In this document: positions 46,792 to 56,280 of the stretch, one piece after another
Numbering within the stretch: position 1 is the first letter of the stretch
Layout of the letters: each line of letters begins with the position of its first letter
Origin: Beijerinckia mobilis
Lineage (GTDB): Bacteria; Pseudomonadota; Alphaproteobacteria; Rhizobiales; Beijerinckiaceae
Reading direction: 5' to 3'
Length of the DNA stretch: 64,000 nt
NCBI RefSeq assembly: GCF_000745425.1
Contig: NZ_JQJH01000004.1
Coordinates: forward strand, 1 to 64,000
Program-made: the position numbers and the translations under genes
Notes under the pieces: generated by a model
Database searches by the model: none
What the model saw: the letters and a program-made list of their open reading frames with translations, nothing else
What the model was told of the DNA's origin: nothing

Positions 46792-48132
46792 TTGTCTGTT
46801 TCCGAGTCCTCCTCTCTCTGGCAAGCCGCGCCCTTCGCCGGTCTTCTGCTTTCGATCGCTCTGGGGCCGCTGCTTCTGAGCCACTTTTGGCATGCCAATT
46901 ACGGCAAGGTGGCCATTGGGTGGTCGCTTCTGGCGATTTGGTTTCTGGTGGAGCACGTGGGCGGCGCGGCTGCTTTTCGCGAGATTCTGACGACACTGAT
47001 CGATGAATATGTGCCGTTCATCCTGCTAATGTTCGCCTTGTTCACAGCGGCGGGAGGGCTGCTCATTCGCTTTGGCGTGGCCGGATCTGTCTGGTCCAAT
47101 GCCGGCTTGCTCGCGCTCGGTGCGGGGCTTGCGAGCCTGATCGGTACGACCGGCGCCTCGATGATCCTCATCAGGCCGTTGATCGTGGCCAATCAACATC
47201 GGCCGCATAATGCCCATGTCGTGATTTTTTTCATCTTTCTCGTTTCCAATATCGGTGGTCTGCTGTTGCCGATGGGCGATCCGCCGCTGTTTCTGGGTTT
47301 TTTACAGGGCGTCGACTTCTTCTGGACTTTGCTTGCTCTGTGGCCGCATTTCCTTCTTTCCGTAGCGGTTCTGCTCCTGATCTTCGTGGCGATCGACTGG
47401 TATTTGTTTCGTGAGCCGATCGCGGCAGGAAAAATCGCCGTGCATGGACGCTTCACGCTGCATGGCGGCTTTAATATTCTGCTCCTCCTGTTAGTTGTTG
47501 TGACGCTGATCGTCAGCGGCAAATGGCATCCGGGTGTCGGTATCGATGTTTTTGGCGTCTCGATCCCGGCGGAGGCTTTGTTGCGGGATGCGGTGCTGGC
47601 CTTGATCGGCTTCCTTTCGCTCGCTTTCACAAAGCAGGAAATCCGCCGCGCGAATGGCTTCGATTTCGAGCCGTTGCGGGAAGTCGCCGAGCTGTTTGCG
47701 GCGATCTTCATCTGCATCATTCCTGTCATGGCATTGCTGCATCAGGGTGAGCAGGGACCTTTCGGCTTCCTCATTCAGGGACTTGACGGGCCTGACGGCA
47801 AGCCTTTGCCTGGGGCCTATTTCTGGGTCACTGGCCTTTTATCCGCCTTTTTGGATAATGCTCCGACCTATCTTCTGTTCTTTCAGCTCGCCGGCGGCGA
47901 TCCGCAGATCCTGATGGGCGATCACGCGAGCATTCTCAAGGCGATTTCCTTCGCTGCCGTCAGCATGGGTGCTCTGACCTATATCGGAAATGCGCCGAAT
48001 TTCATGGTCTATGCAATTGCCCGCAAGGCGGGCATCCGCATGCCGAGCTTTCTCGGCTATATGCTCTGGTCCTGCGGTTTCCTGCTGCCCTTGTTTGGCG
48101 CGATGACCTGGCTGTTTTTCGGCAAGCTTTAG
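46792..48132 (+). CDS. Sodium/proton antiporter-like membrane protein (NhaD/CitMHS type)
   Basis: 446 residues, strongly hydrophobic with about 11-12 membrane segments. Stretches such as GTTGASMILIRPLIVANQ, SNIGGLLLPMGDPPLFLGF and the C-terminal SAFLDNAPTYLLFFQ and SMGALTYIGNAPNFMVYAIA belong to the NhaD-like branch of the ion transporter superfamily. The start is TTG at 46792, with a GGAG-like site about 10 bases before; no in-frame ATG lies nearby. Likely exchanges Na+ for protons, but a dicarboxylate carrier cannot be excluded. It sits just downstream of polA. Confidence 0.85.
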   Translation: MSVSESSSLWQAAPFAGLLLSIALGPLLLSHFWHANYGKVAIGWSLLAIWFLVEHVGGAAAFREILTTLIDEYVPFILLMFALFTAAGGLLIRFGVAGSVWSNAGLLALGAGLASLIGTTGASMILIRPLIVANQHRPHNAHVVIFFIFLVSNIGGLLLPMGDPPLFLGFLQGVDFFWTLLALWPHFLLSVAVLLLIFVAIDWYLFREPIAAGKIAVHGRFTLHGGFNILLLLLVVVTLIVSGKWHPGVGIDVFGVSIPAEALLRDAVLALIGFLSLAFTKQEIRRANGFDFEPLREVAELFAAIFICIIPVMALLHQGEQGPFGFLIQGLDGPDGKPLPGAYFWVTGLLSAFLDNAPTYLLFFQLAGGDPQILMGDHASILKAISFAAVSMGALTYIGNAPNFMVYAIARKAGIRMPSFLGYMLWSCGFLLPLFGAMTWLFFGKL

Positions 48133-48262
48133 CGCATCAGAGGCTCAAGGAACCGGATAGAGTACCTCCTTGCCGGTTCCTGCGGACGTTCCGGGTCTTG
48201 CGGGGCGGAATGATCCTATCACTTCAAATATTGAAAGACGGCCGTTTTTGAAACAATGGCCG

Positions 48263-49060
48263 TCACGCATGTTGCAGCCTGGAAAGCGCGTCGCGTGCGC
48301 ATCCGACCAGTTTCTCCAGCATTTTGCGCAAGGTTTCCGGATCGCGAACGGGTTCTGGAAAAGCAATCCGTGCCGTGCGGTCGCCGCAGGCAAGATCGAG
48401 CCCATCCGGATCGATGCCCGTCGCCCGCCAGTCCCCGTCAGGAGCATCAGCCAGGGCCTTGGCGAGAAGCGCGAGAGCGACGGTGTGATCCGCGTTGAGA
48501 TGGGTCAGAGCACGGCTTTCCGACGCGATGAGATCGGCGGCATTCTCGATCGATGTCATGATTGCGGCAGCTGGAAACTGGCCAGCCTTTCCGAAGCCGC
48601 CGTTGAGATGGGCATGCAGAAGGCGAATGCGGCAGAAGGAAAAATCAGGAAAATCGGCATAAAGCGCGGATTTCGGATGGCGGTTGAGGAACCGCTTTTT
48701 GACCGACTCGCGGATTTGGGCATCTTTAACGAGTTCCGCGCGGCCGATCAGAGTGAGGCGCGGATGCGCCAGGGGATCGCCGGCCCCGCCTTGCGCCAAG
48801 AGGAGCGAGACGCGATCATCGGCCAGAATATGTTTCGTATGGGTTGCAAGACCCGAGACTAGAAGCAAGGGGGTTCCGTCCGGTTCGGTCGCAACATTGA
48901 CGAGGCTCGTAAAGGGAAATCCATCTTCCGGCGTGATCGTGGCCAGACTGCCTGCGCGTATCGTGCGTAACAGACGCTTGGCTTCACTTGCCGCATCATA
49001 GGATCGAATAATTTCGGACTTGTCTTCGCTTTCCTTGAAAGGCATGGGGCTCACATTCAA
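48263..49060 (-). CDS. HugZ-like heme utilisation protein (PNPOx fold, DUF2470)
   Basis: 265 residues. The N-terminal flavin-reductase-like split barrel (SLATITPEDGFPFTSLVNVATEPDGTPLLLVSGLATHTKHI) is followed by a C-terminal DUF2470 domain (HLNADHTVALALLAKALADAPDGDWRATGIDPDGLDLACG). This arrangement is found in HugZ-type heme-binding or degrading proteins and in related proteins of unknown role. Start at 49060 or the ATG at 49045. It faces the antiporter gene convergently. Heme role is inferred from the fold pair, not shown. Confidence 0.8.
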   Translation of the reverse strand: MNVSPMPFKESEDKSEIIRSYDAASEAKRLLRTIRAGSLATITPEDGFPFTSLVNVATEPDGTPLLLVSGLATHTKHILADDRVSLLLAQGGAGDPLAHPRLTLIGRAELVKDAQIRESVKKRFLNRHPKSALYADFPDFSFCRIRLLHAHLNGGFGKAGQFPAAAIMTSIENAADLIASESRALTHLNADHTVALALLAKALADAPDGDWRATGIDPDGLDLACGDRTARIAFPEPVRDPETLRKMLEKLVGCARDALSRLQHA

Positions 49061-49810
49061 GTTCGAAATGATTGAATCAAAAGGAGATCCGACTTATCGG
49101 GAGAATTTTGAGGTGTGCAATGGATGGAGGCTTTCAAGGCGATGCCGCTGGCGTCGCGCTGGCCGTAAAGGATGGCACTATCCCTCTTTTGGGATATGTC
49201 CCGGTACGTTTCAAGCAATTAATCGTTCGAAAATCATCAATTCTGCTGCCCGCGCAGCGCATTGCGAGCAAATCTTAAGCTGATCTTCGGGAAACCGTTT
49301 CGTTTTTCAACCGGTTTCGGGTGGCGAGGTCTCAGGGCTCCGTGCATTGCTTCCAAATCTTTGAATCGATGGCTTCAGCTGAGCGTAAACCATTGGAAAT
49401 TTTGCATAAGTCCTGGAAAGGATTGCTTCGTGAAGCCGCCTGCCGTAACATGGTGGTAAGGCTTCCGATCGGCAGCCGCGAAGCGAGGTCCCTGCAAATG
49501 CTCCGGCTTGAGCGCCTACACGAGTGTTCAGGATCGATCAGCGCCCTCAAAGTCATAGCCGGTTCAGGAAGCGTATAGTTTTGACTTGGAAAGGACTTTC
49601 GGGAAGTCCTTCCATCGCCGCCAACTCGCGCCGCCGCCAGATTGATCGTTGGCTGTTCCGGTACGGTGGCGGAACATTGCAGGGACGGTCACATTTCGGC
49701 CGTCAATTCCCGCGAACGTAGCAGCACATTTCTTCGAAATTCCCCGAGATCATGCTGATGTTCGCTTCCATTGGCTTTAAAGCCGGCGACTTCTTCGAAT
49801 GGGATTCTTC
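49061..49810. other. Intergenic region before chvI
   Basis: About 750 bases with no convincing gene; several short frames lack features. It must carry the chvI promoter and the start region of the HugZ-like gene. I see no repeat copy here. Confidence 0.5.
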
Positions 49811-50506
49811 ATGCCGACCATCGCACTCGTCGACGACGATCGTAACATTCTGACGTCCGTCTCCATCGCACTCGAAGGCGAAGGGTATCGTGTCCAAACT
49901 TATACCGACGGTACGACCGCGCTTGACGGTTTGAAATCGAGCCCTGCCGATCTCGCCATCTTCGATATTAAAATGCCGCGCATGGATGGAATGGAACTTC
50001 TGCGCCGCCTGCGCCAGAAATCCGATATTCCGGTAATCTTCCTGACTTCCAAGGATGATGAAATCGATGAATTATTCGGCCTCAAAATGGGTGCCGACGA
50101 CTTCATCAAGAAGCCTTTTTCCCAGCGTCTGCTTGTCGAGCGGGTCAAGGCCATTCTGCGCCGCGCCAATCCCAAGGAAGTCACGCCGCAAAAGGAAACC
50201 GAGCTCAAGATTCTCGAGCGTGGCCTGTTGAAGATGGATCCCGAACGTCACACCTGCACCTGGAAGAATGAAGGCGTGACGCTGACCGTCACTGAATTTC
50301 TCATTCTGCAGGCGCTCGCGACCCGTCCTGGCGTCGTCAAGAGCCGTAATGCCTTGATGGATGCGGCCTATGACGATCAGGTTTATGTCGACGACCGCAC
50401 CATCGATAGCCACATCAAGCGCCTGCGCAAGAAATTCAAGGCGGTGGATGATGATTTCGAAATGATCGAAACGCTTTATGGCGTCGGCTATCGCTTCAGG
50501 GAATGA
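49811..50506 (+). CDS. chvI: Response regulator ChvI
   Basis: 231 residues from the ATG at 49811. It is an OmpR-type DNA-binding regulator of envelope, acid and symbiosis functions in Rhizobiales. The receiver domain has LVDDDR, the phosphoacceptor Asp52 in [20 protein letters not shown], and the switch Lys in DDFIKKPF. The C-terminal winged helix runs from about 130 with [52 protein letters not shown]. It is followed by its kinase gene 145 bases on. Classic linkage with hprK and PTS genes supports the name. Confidence 0.95.
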   Translation: MPTIALVDDDRNILTSVSIALEGEGYRVQTYTDGTTALDGLKSSPADLAIFDIKMPRMDGMELLRRLRQKSDIPVIFLTSKDDEIDELFGLKMGADDFIKKPFSQRLLVERVKAILRRANPKEVTPQKETELKILERGLLKMDPERHTCTWKNEGVTLTVTEFLILQALATRPGVVKSRNALMDAAYDDQVYVDDRTIDSHIKRLRKKFKAVDDDFEMIETLYGVGYRFRE

Positions 50507-50651
50507 TCGGTCCAGATTTGCCTATATGGTCCAGCCCGCGCGCTTCCTGCGGGACGCTGCGGATGGGACATGGCTATCGCCTATGGCTCAGGCGCTTTCT
50601 TGCACATGCGGCAGCATTTCCTATAATCGCACTTTCTGAAAAGACGGAGCG

Positions 50652-52706
50652 ATGACCCTCGACGCACGGGAAGCTTTCCCCACACGCCCCAATGCCCCGG
50701 CCGGCGCAACCTCCAGACGCAATGGGCTCGATACGGCGCGCAGGGCTCGACGGGTCAGGCGGATGCGGCGCGGCGTCATGCGCTATATGCGTTCGCTCTG
50801 GCAGGCGCTGACTGCCCGCTTTTCCTCATCGCTGACGCGCCGCATCATCGTTCTTAATATCGGCGGTCTCGTCGCGCTCCTGTTAGGCTTCCTTTATCTC
50901 AATCAGTTTCGCGCGGGCCTCATCGACGCGCGCATGCAGAGCCTGCAGACGCAGGGGGAAATCATCGCCGCCGCCATTGCCGCCTCGGCCTCGGTCGAAA
51001 CCGACGCGATCACTATTGATCCGGAACGGTTGCTCCGGCTCGCGCCGGGGGAAAGCTACGGATTTTCGGACGACCGGCAGCAATCCTTCGAATTTTCCAT
51101 CAATCCCGAAAGAGTCGGCCCGGTGCTGCGACGGCTCGCTTCGCCGACCCGCACTCGCGCGCGTATCTACGATCGGGATGGCTATCTGCTGATCGATTCA
51201 GAATCCTTGACGAGCCGCGGCAATATTCTGCGTTATGATCTGCCTCCGGTGCCTCCGGCTCCCTCCGCGCCCTTCTACGAGCGCTTCTGGCATTTCCTGC
51301 ATGAGCGGTTTCGCATGACCGAATTGCCTCTCTACGAGGATATCGGCGGGGGCAATGGAAAAGCCTATCCGGAGGTGAGCCGCGCACTCGCCGGCGCGGA
51401 ACTCTCAGTCGTGCGCCTCAACAACAAAGGCGAGACGATTGTTTCCATCGCCGTGCCCATCCAGCGATTCCGCGCGGTGGGGGGAGCGCTGCTGCTCTCG
51501 ACACAGGGCGGTGATATCGATCAGATCATCGCTTCCGAACGATGGGCTCTGGTGCGCATCTTTCTCGTCTCCGCCGCCATCATGTTCGTGCTTTCGCTGT
51601 TTTTTGCCGGCACGATCGCCGAGCCGATCCGTCACCTCGCCGAAGCGGCGGATCGCGTGCGGCGCGGCACCAAATCGCGCCAGGAAATTCCTGATTTTAC
51701 CGACCGGGCGGATGAAATCGGTCATCTGTCGGGAGCCCTGCGGGATATGACCCAGGCGCTGTATAATCGCATCGAAGCGATTGAAAGTTTCGCCGCCGAT
51801 GTAGCGCATGAGCTGAAAAATCCGCTCACTTCCCTGCGGAGCGCGGTGGAAACATTGCCGATTGCCCGCACGCAAGAATCGCAGCAGCGCCTTCTCTCGA
51901 TCATTAATCACGACGTGAGGCGACTTGATCGCCTGATCAGTGATATTTCCGATGCCTCGCGGCTCGATGCCGAACTGGCGCGTGCCGACATGGATTTCGT
52001 CGATCTCGCCAAATTGCTCGAGGCGGTCGTCGGTATGGCCGGCCAGATCGCCCAGGAAGACGGCGTTGCCGTGACGCTCGAAAAGCAGATCATCAAGGAC
52101 CATGATCATCGGTCGCAGCGGTTGGATTTCTTCGTGCTGGGCTTTGATTCGCGGCTGGGGCAGGTATTCATCAATCTCGTCGATAATGCGCGTTCCTTTT
52201 CGTCTCCGGGCAATACCGTGCGCCTGACGCTCCGTCATGCGCGGATCGAATCGGATGGATGGCAGAGCGCCGATGGGATCGAGATCGTAGTCGATGATGA
52301 CGGTCCAGGTATTCCGGCCGATGCTCTCGAACGGATTTTCGAGCGATTCTATACGGATCGGCCGAACCAGGGGTTCGGTCAGAATTCCGGGCTCGGTCTG
52401 TCGATTTCGCGTCAGATCATCGAGGCGCATGGCGGCAGAATCGTCGCGATGAACCGGATCGAACCGGGGTCTGATCGTGCGGATGAGAATGGCGAGCCTT
52501 GCGATGGGCAAGAGGATTCTGGCGAAGACGGAGCGGGCGGAAGTGAGGGCGGCCCGAGCGAGGAAATGCCGAGTGCGGAAGGTCAAAGAGGCAAAGTGTG
52601 CGGGGCGCGTTTCGTCGTTTGGCTGCCGCTTGTCGCTGCTCCTCCCGTTGCTGCTTCGCTGCTGAAGAAAGCCGATCATGGGCATCATCTCGGCTGGTAT
52701 GCCTGA
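50652..52706 (+). CDS. chvG: Sensor histidine kinase ChvG, with C-terminal insertion
   Basis: 684 residues, longer than typical ChvG (about 550-600). Membrane helix 1 is near 60-80 (RRIIVLNIGGLVALLLGFLYL), a periplasmic domain follows, helix 2 is near 298-320, then HAMP. The phosphoacceptor His386 is in FAADVAHELKNPL. The ATPase domain shows NLVDNA, DDGPGIP and GLGLSISRQIIEAHGG. Before the terminal strand FVVWLPLV an acidic low-complexity insertion (GSDRADENGEPCDGQEDSGEDG, about residues 610-655) interrupts the fold. It partners with ChvI. The gene end overlaps the hprK start by 29 bases. Confidence 0.93.
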   Translation: MTLDAREAFPTRPNAPAGATSRRNGLDTARRARRVRRMRRGVMRYMRSLWQALTARFSSSLTRRIIVLNIGGLVALLLGFLYLNQFRAGLIDARMQSLQTQGEIIAAAIAASASVETDAITIDPERLLRLAPGESYGFSDDRQQSFEFSINPERVGPVLRRLASPTRTRARIYDRDGYLLIDSESLTSRGNILRYDLPPVPPAPSAPFYERFWHFLHERFRMTELPLYEDIGGGNGKAYPEVSRALAGAELSVVRLNNKGETIVSIAVPIQRFRAVGGALLLSTQGGDIDQIIASERWALVRIFLVSAAIMFVLSLFFAGTIAEPIRHLAEAADRVRRGTKSRQEIPDFTDRADEIGHLSGALRDMTQALYNRIEAIESFAADVAHELKNPLTSLRSAVETLPIARTQESQQRLLSIINHDVRRLDRLISDISDASRLDAELARADMDFVDLAKLLEAVVGMAGQIAQEDGVAVTLEKQIIKDHDHRSQRLDFFVLGFDSRLGQVFINLVDNARSFSSPGNTVRLTLRHARIESDGWQSADGIEIVVDDDGPGIPADALERIFERFYTDRPNQGFGQNSGLGLSISRQIIEAHGGRIVAMNRIEPGSDRADENGEPCDGQEDSGEDGAGGSEGGPSEEMPSAEGQRGKVCGARFVVWLPLVAAPPVAASLLKKADHGHHLGWYA

Positions 52707-53178
52707 CGCTTCCAAGGCGGGGCCCTATTGCCATGCGACCGCCGTGGTCATCGGCGAAGCAGGGCTCATCATTCAGGGGGCTTCAGGCTCGGGCAAGAGC
52801 AGTCTCGCCCTCGGTTTGCTGGACCGTGCTGCGGATAGAAAGATTTTCGGCCGTCTCGTCGGTGACGACCGTATTCATGTCGCAAGCGTGAATCAGAGGA
52901 TTCTCATGGGGCCGCATCCAGCCATCGCCGGCCGGCTGGAACAGAGGGGGCGTGGCATTCTGACGCTCCCTTATCTGGGTCGCGCGGTCGCACGATACAT
53001 TATCTCGATCGAGGCAGAGCCTCTGGCGCGCCTGCCCGACGCGGGTTTGGAAGGGAGGTTACCGGAAATGTTCGTCGCCGGCATCGCTTTGCCCTTGATT
53101 CCCTTGGATCCGCGCCAGGGGCCGCTGGAGAGGGTCGCGCAACTATGGTTCGACCTCGCGCAAAGAGGATGGGTGTGA
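52678..53178 (+). CDS. hprK: HPr kinase/phosphorylase (short alphaproteobacterial form)
   Basis: 166 residues. It phosphorylates or dephosphorylates the Ser of HPr. Walker A motif GASGSGKSS (34-42) and the block LVGDDRIHV, GRGILTLPYLG and LPLIPLDPRQGPLERV match the short, C-terminal-kinase-only form in alphaproteobacteria. The start is taken at 52678 with GAAGAAAG upstream, overlapping chvG by 29 bases; a start at 52699 is possible. Upstream of the EIIA and HPr genes, it forms the usual chvIG-hprK-PTS order. Confidence 0.92.
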   Translation: MGIISAGMPDASKAGPYCHATAVVIGEAGLIIQGASGSGKSSLALGLLDRAADRKIFGRLVGDDRIHVASVNQRILMGPHPAIAGRLEQRGRGILTLPYLGRAVARYIISIEAEPLARLPDAGLEGRLPEMFVAGIALPLIPLDPRQGPLERVAQLWFDLAQRGWV

Positions 53179-53521
53179 CCTTCTGTTCCGACGTGGCGCT
53201 GCTCATGCACGCCGCGTGTCATTGAAAGCAGGACCAATTCTCTCCATGATCGAGCATCGGGGCCATATCGGGGGCCATGACGAGAAATTCCTCTCTTTCA
53301 ATATCATATGATCTTTCATAAAAGATGGCCTGGATATGCCCCCCATATCCTCCGGTCGTTGACCTTGAACCCTTCGAGAGCCGACACGCTTTTCGCCAGC
53401 CGACTGGCTTAAGACCCCCTTTCAAGGACCATGGATTCTCTGCCATGCTCAAGACCGCTGCCTTCACCCTCGCGAAGGTCCATGCCTTGGGCGTGGCACT
53501 GGCATGATAGGATGATTTCCG
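53179..53521. other. Gap between hprK and the EIIA gene
   Basis: About 340 bases without a convincing gene. A 60-codon frame (53325-53507) has no recognisable feature. This spacer is longer than is usual for the linked PTS genes and may hold an extra promoter. Confidence 0.5.
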
Positions 53522-53923
53522 ATGATCGGTATGGTCCTCGTGACGCATGGGCATCTGGCGACGGAGTTCCGGGCGGCGCTCGAACATGTCGTCGGTCCGC
53601 AGGATCAGGTTGCGACCATCTCTATCGGGCCTGACGATGACATCGAGGAACGGCGCAAGGATATCGTGCAGGCGGTGGCGCGTGTCGATTCGGGAGACGG
53701 AGTCGTGGTGTTGACCGATATGTTTGGTGGAACCCCCTCCAATCTCGCCATTTCCATCATGAATGGTTCGCATGTCGAGGTTGTCGCCGGCATCAATCTG
53801 CCGATGTTGATCAAGCTGGCTTCCGTCCGCGATGTCTGCTCGCTTGAACAGGCGGTGATCCAGGCGCAAGATGCGGGCCGCAAATATATCTATGTGGCGA
53901 GCCGTGTTCTGAGCGGCAAATGA
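53522..53923 (+). CDS. PTS EIIA component of mannose family
   Basis: 133 residues. The EIIA(Man) fold with the phosphorylated histidine His9 in MVLVTHGHLATEF; further blocks are GDGVVVLTDMFGGTPSNLAIS and VEVVAGINLPMLIKLA. In Rhizobiales this stand-alone EIIA (ptsM or manX) has no membrane permease nearby and acts in regulation, likely passing phosphate from HPr. The HPr gene follows 21 bases on. Confidence 0.93.
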   Translation: MIGMVLVTHGHLATEFRAALEHVVGPQDQVATISIGPDDDIEERRKDIVQAVARVDSGDGVVVLTDMFGGTPSNLAISIMNGSHVEVVAGINLPMLIKLASVRDVCSLEQAVIQAQDAGRKYIYVASRVLSGK

Positions 53924-53944
53924 TCCTGCTGCGGGCACAAGATT

Positions 53945-54307
53945 ATGCAAGATGAAAAGAAAACGAGCGGGGAGTGTGCGTCCGTGGATAGTGAGTGCCC
54001 GGAAGATTGTTGTCCCGATTGCGCCGTTCCGGAGGGCGCGCTGGCACGCACGCTGATGATTGTCAATCGCAAGGGTTTGCATGCCCGCGCGACCGCCAAA
54101 CTGGTTCAATGTATCGACGGATTTGACGCCGAGGTAACGGTCGGCCGCTGCGGCGAAATTGTGGGCGGCACCTCGATCATGGGTATTTTGACGCTCGGCG
54201 CGGCGAAGGGAATGACGATTACCGTCAGCGCCACGGGTGTGCAGGCGGAAGAGGTGCTGGAAGCGATTGCCGTGCTGGTCGCCGATCGTTTCGGCGAAGA
54301 GGAATGA
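53945..54307 (+). CDS. HPr-type phosphocarrier with Cys-rich N-terminal extension
   Basis: 120 residues, against about 85-90 for ordinary HPr. The HPr domain starts near residue 35 (RTLMIVNRKGLHARATAKLVQ); the phosphocarrier His is His46, and the kinase-site Ser is Ser77 in GGTSIMGILTLGAAKG, spacing 31 as in the family (His15/Ser46). Residues 1-34 are extra and contain five cysteines at 11, 18, 22, 23 and 26 (SECPEDCCPDCAV). Such an extension could bind a metal or be redox active, which is a guess. Placed after hprK and EIIA, so phosphorylation by HprK is expected. Confidence 0.92.
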   Translation: MQDEKKTSGECASVDSECPEDCCPDCAVPEGALARTLMIVNRKGLHARATAKLVQCIDGFDAEVTVGRCGEIVGGTSIMGILTLGAAKGMTITVSATGVQAEEVLEAIAVLVADRFGEEE

Positions 54308-54384
54308 GACGTTCCAGGTCCTCGTCGCGATCCTCGTGGGGCGCTCAGCTCTGTTCGGGATTTGACGAGCGCCAAGCAGCGCCT

Positions 54385-54450
54385 CAATGCTATCGAAAAA
54401 TGCTCTGATTTTTTGAGAGAAGCGTTTCCGGACATCTCGGGAAACGCTTC
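54385..54450 (+). repeat. Composite palindromic repeat, copy F (partial), terminator-like
   Basis: A partial palindrome 1 (CAATGCTATCGAAAAATGCTCT) is followed by GATTTTTTG and palindrome 2 with arms GAAGCGTTTCC (54419-54429) and GGAAACGCTTC (54440-54450). Located between HPr and the convergent pgi, it probably ends the PTS transcript on the plus strand. Confidence 0.7.
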
Positions 54451-54514
54451 CCTGTAAAGCATCACTCGCGGGATGACGTCCGAGTGATGCTTCAGGCTTG
54501 GAGCCCTTCCGAGA

Positions 54515-56158
54515 TTATCCCTTCTTGTGCCGGCGGATCTCGGTAACGAGGCCCCTCGTGGACGAATCCAGCCCTTCGAGCGAGGTATCGCTGTCACGGA
54601 TGAGCGGCGTCAGTTCGTTGGCGAGTTCCTTGCCGAGCTCCACGCCCCATTGATCGAAGGAATCGATATTCCAGATCACACCTTGCACGAAGACCTTGTG
54701 TTCGTGCAAAGCGATCAATTGTCCGAGCACCCGCGGTGAAAGGCGCTTGTAGAGGAAGGTCGATGACGGGCGGTCGCCCGGAAAGACTTTATGCGGAGCT
54801 AGCGCATCGATTGCCGCCTGATCGAGCTTTTGCGCGGTAAGCCGGCTTTTCACTTCTTCGAGGCTGCGGCCCTGCATGAGCGCCTGGCTCTGTGCGAGGC
54901 AATTGGCGAGCAGCAATTGATGGTGTTTCGGATCGGCTCCGGAGGGCTGTGCGGCCACGAAGAAATCGACAGGAACGATTTCCGTGCCCTGATGCAACAT
55001 CTGGAAAAAGGCGTGCTGGCCATTGGTGCCCGGTTCGCCCCAGACGACCGGAGCCGTCGACTGCGTTACCTTTTCGCCTGAAATCTGGATCGACTTGCCG
55101 TTCGACTCCATTTCAAGTTGCTGCAGATAGGCAGAGAAACGGTTCATACGCTCGTCATAGGGAATGACGGCCCGTGTCATGTAATGCCAATAATCATGAT
55201 ACCAGATTTCGAGCAGCGCCATCAGTACGGGTACGTTGCTTTCGAGCGGCGCGGTCTGGAAATGCTGATCGATATCCTGGCCGCCGAGCAGGAACTTCTC
55301 GAATTTTTCTGCGCCGATGGCGATCACGACGGAGAGCCCGATGGCCGACCAGACCGAATAACGGCCGCCTACCCAATCCCAGAAACCGAACACGCGGTCA
55401 GGCTTGATGCCGAAGGCCGCGATCTTGTCGAGTTGTGTCGATACGGCGCAGAAATGGTCTGCTACCGCCGCCTCACCGAGCTTTTCGGAGACGAATTGCC
55501 GCGCCGTCTGGGCGTTGGTCATCGTCTCGAGCGTGGTGAAGGTCTTCGAGCAGATGATGAAGAGCGTAGTCGCAAGCGGCAGCTTCTTCAGCTTGTCGCC
55601 GAGATCGGCGCCGTCGACGTTCGACACAAAATGTATGGTCAGATGATCGGCGACGAAGGGCGTCAGCGCCGTCACCACCATGCGCGGCCCGAGATCGGAT
55701 CCACCGATTCCGATATTGACGATATCGGTGAAACGCTCGCCATTGGCGGCCTTGATGGTGCCGTTGCGGACGGCTTCGGCGAAGGCGAAGATTTTCGCCC
55801 GTTCGGCGCGGACTGCCGGCATGACATCTGTGCCTTGTGCGAACATCGGCCCGTCATCGAGCTTGCGCAGCGCCATATGGAGGGCAGGGCGGTGCTCGGT
55901 GATATTGATCGCCTCACCGCCGAAGAATTTGCTGCGCCTTTCGTCTACGCCCGCTGCGCGGGCAAGGGCGAACAGGAGATCGAGTGTCGTCCGTGTGACG
56001 CGATGTTTTGAATAATCGAACAATACGTCATCGAGCTTGATGTGAAAATTCTCGAAACGCTTGGGGTCGACGCGAAAGAGATCCGCGACGGTCTCATGGC
56101 TTGCCTCGCGATGCGCCTGCAAGGCCCCGACGGCCTTTGTGATGTCCTCACGGTTCAT
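54515..56158 (-). CDS. pgi: Glucose-6-phosphate isomerase
   Basis: 547 residues from the ATG at 56158 with AAGGA upstream; the open frame runs further up to 56275 without conserved sequence. It interconverts glucose-6-phosphate and fructose-6-phosphate. Signature motifs are VNIGIGGSDLGPRM, FIICSKTFTTLETMTNA, GFWDWVGGRYSVWSAIGLS, GEPGTNGQHAFFQMLHQGT, and the C-terminal VWNIDSFDQWGVELGKELA. Full length. It stands between two terminator-like elements. Confidence 0.97.
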   Translation of the reverse strand: MNREDITKAVGALQAHREASHETVADLFRVDPKRFENFHIKLDDVLFDYSKHRVTRTTLDLLFALARAAGVDERRSKFFGGEAINITEHRPALHMALRKLDDGPMFAQGTDVMPAVRAERAKIFAFAEAVRNGTIKAANGERFTDIVNIGIGGSDLGPRMVVTALTPFVADHLTIHFVSNVDGADLGDKLKKLPLATTLFIICSKTFTTLETMTNAQTARQFVSEKLGEAAVADHFCAVSTQLDKIAAFGIKPDRVFGFWDWVGGRYSVWSAIGLSVVIAIGAEKFEKFLLGGQDIDQHFQTAPLESNVPVLMALLEIWYHDYWHYMTRAVIPYDERMNRFSAYLQQLEMESNGKSIQISGEKVTQSTAPVVWGEPGTNGQHAFFQMLHQGTEIVPVDFFVAAQPSGADPKHHQLLLANCLAQSQALMQGRSLEEVKSRLTAQKLDQAAIDALAPHKVFPGDRPSSTFLYKRLSPRVLGQLIALHEHKVFVQGVIWNIDSFDQWGVELGKELANELTPLIRDSDTSLEGLDSSTRGLVTEIRRHKKG

Positions 56159-56280
56159 GAGAGTCCTTCCCGTCTTGGTCGAATCAAATCGGCTCGCCCT
56201 TATGGATAATTCTCTTGGCGAATTTTGGAAACAGCACCGAACCGTAAAGCTGTAGGTGGAAGCTCTGGAAGGCAAAAGAA

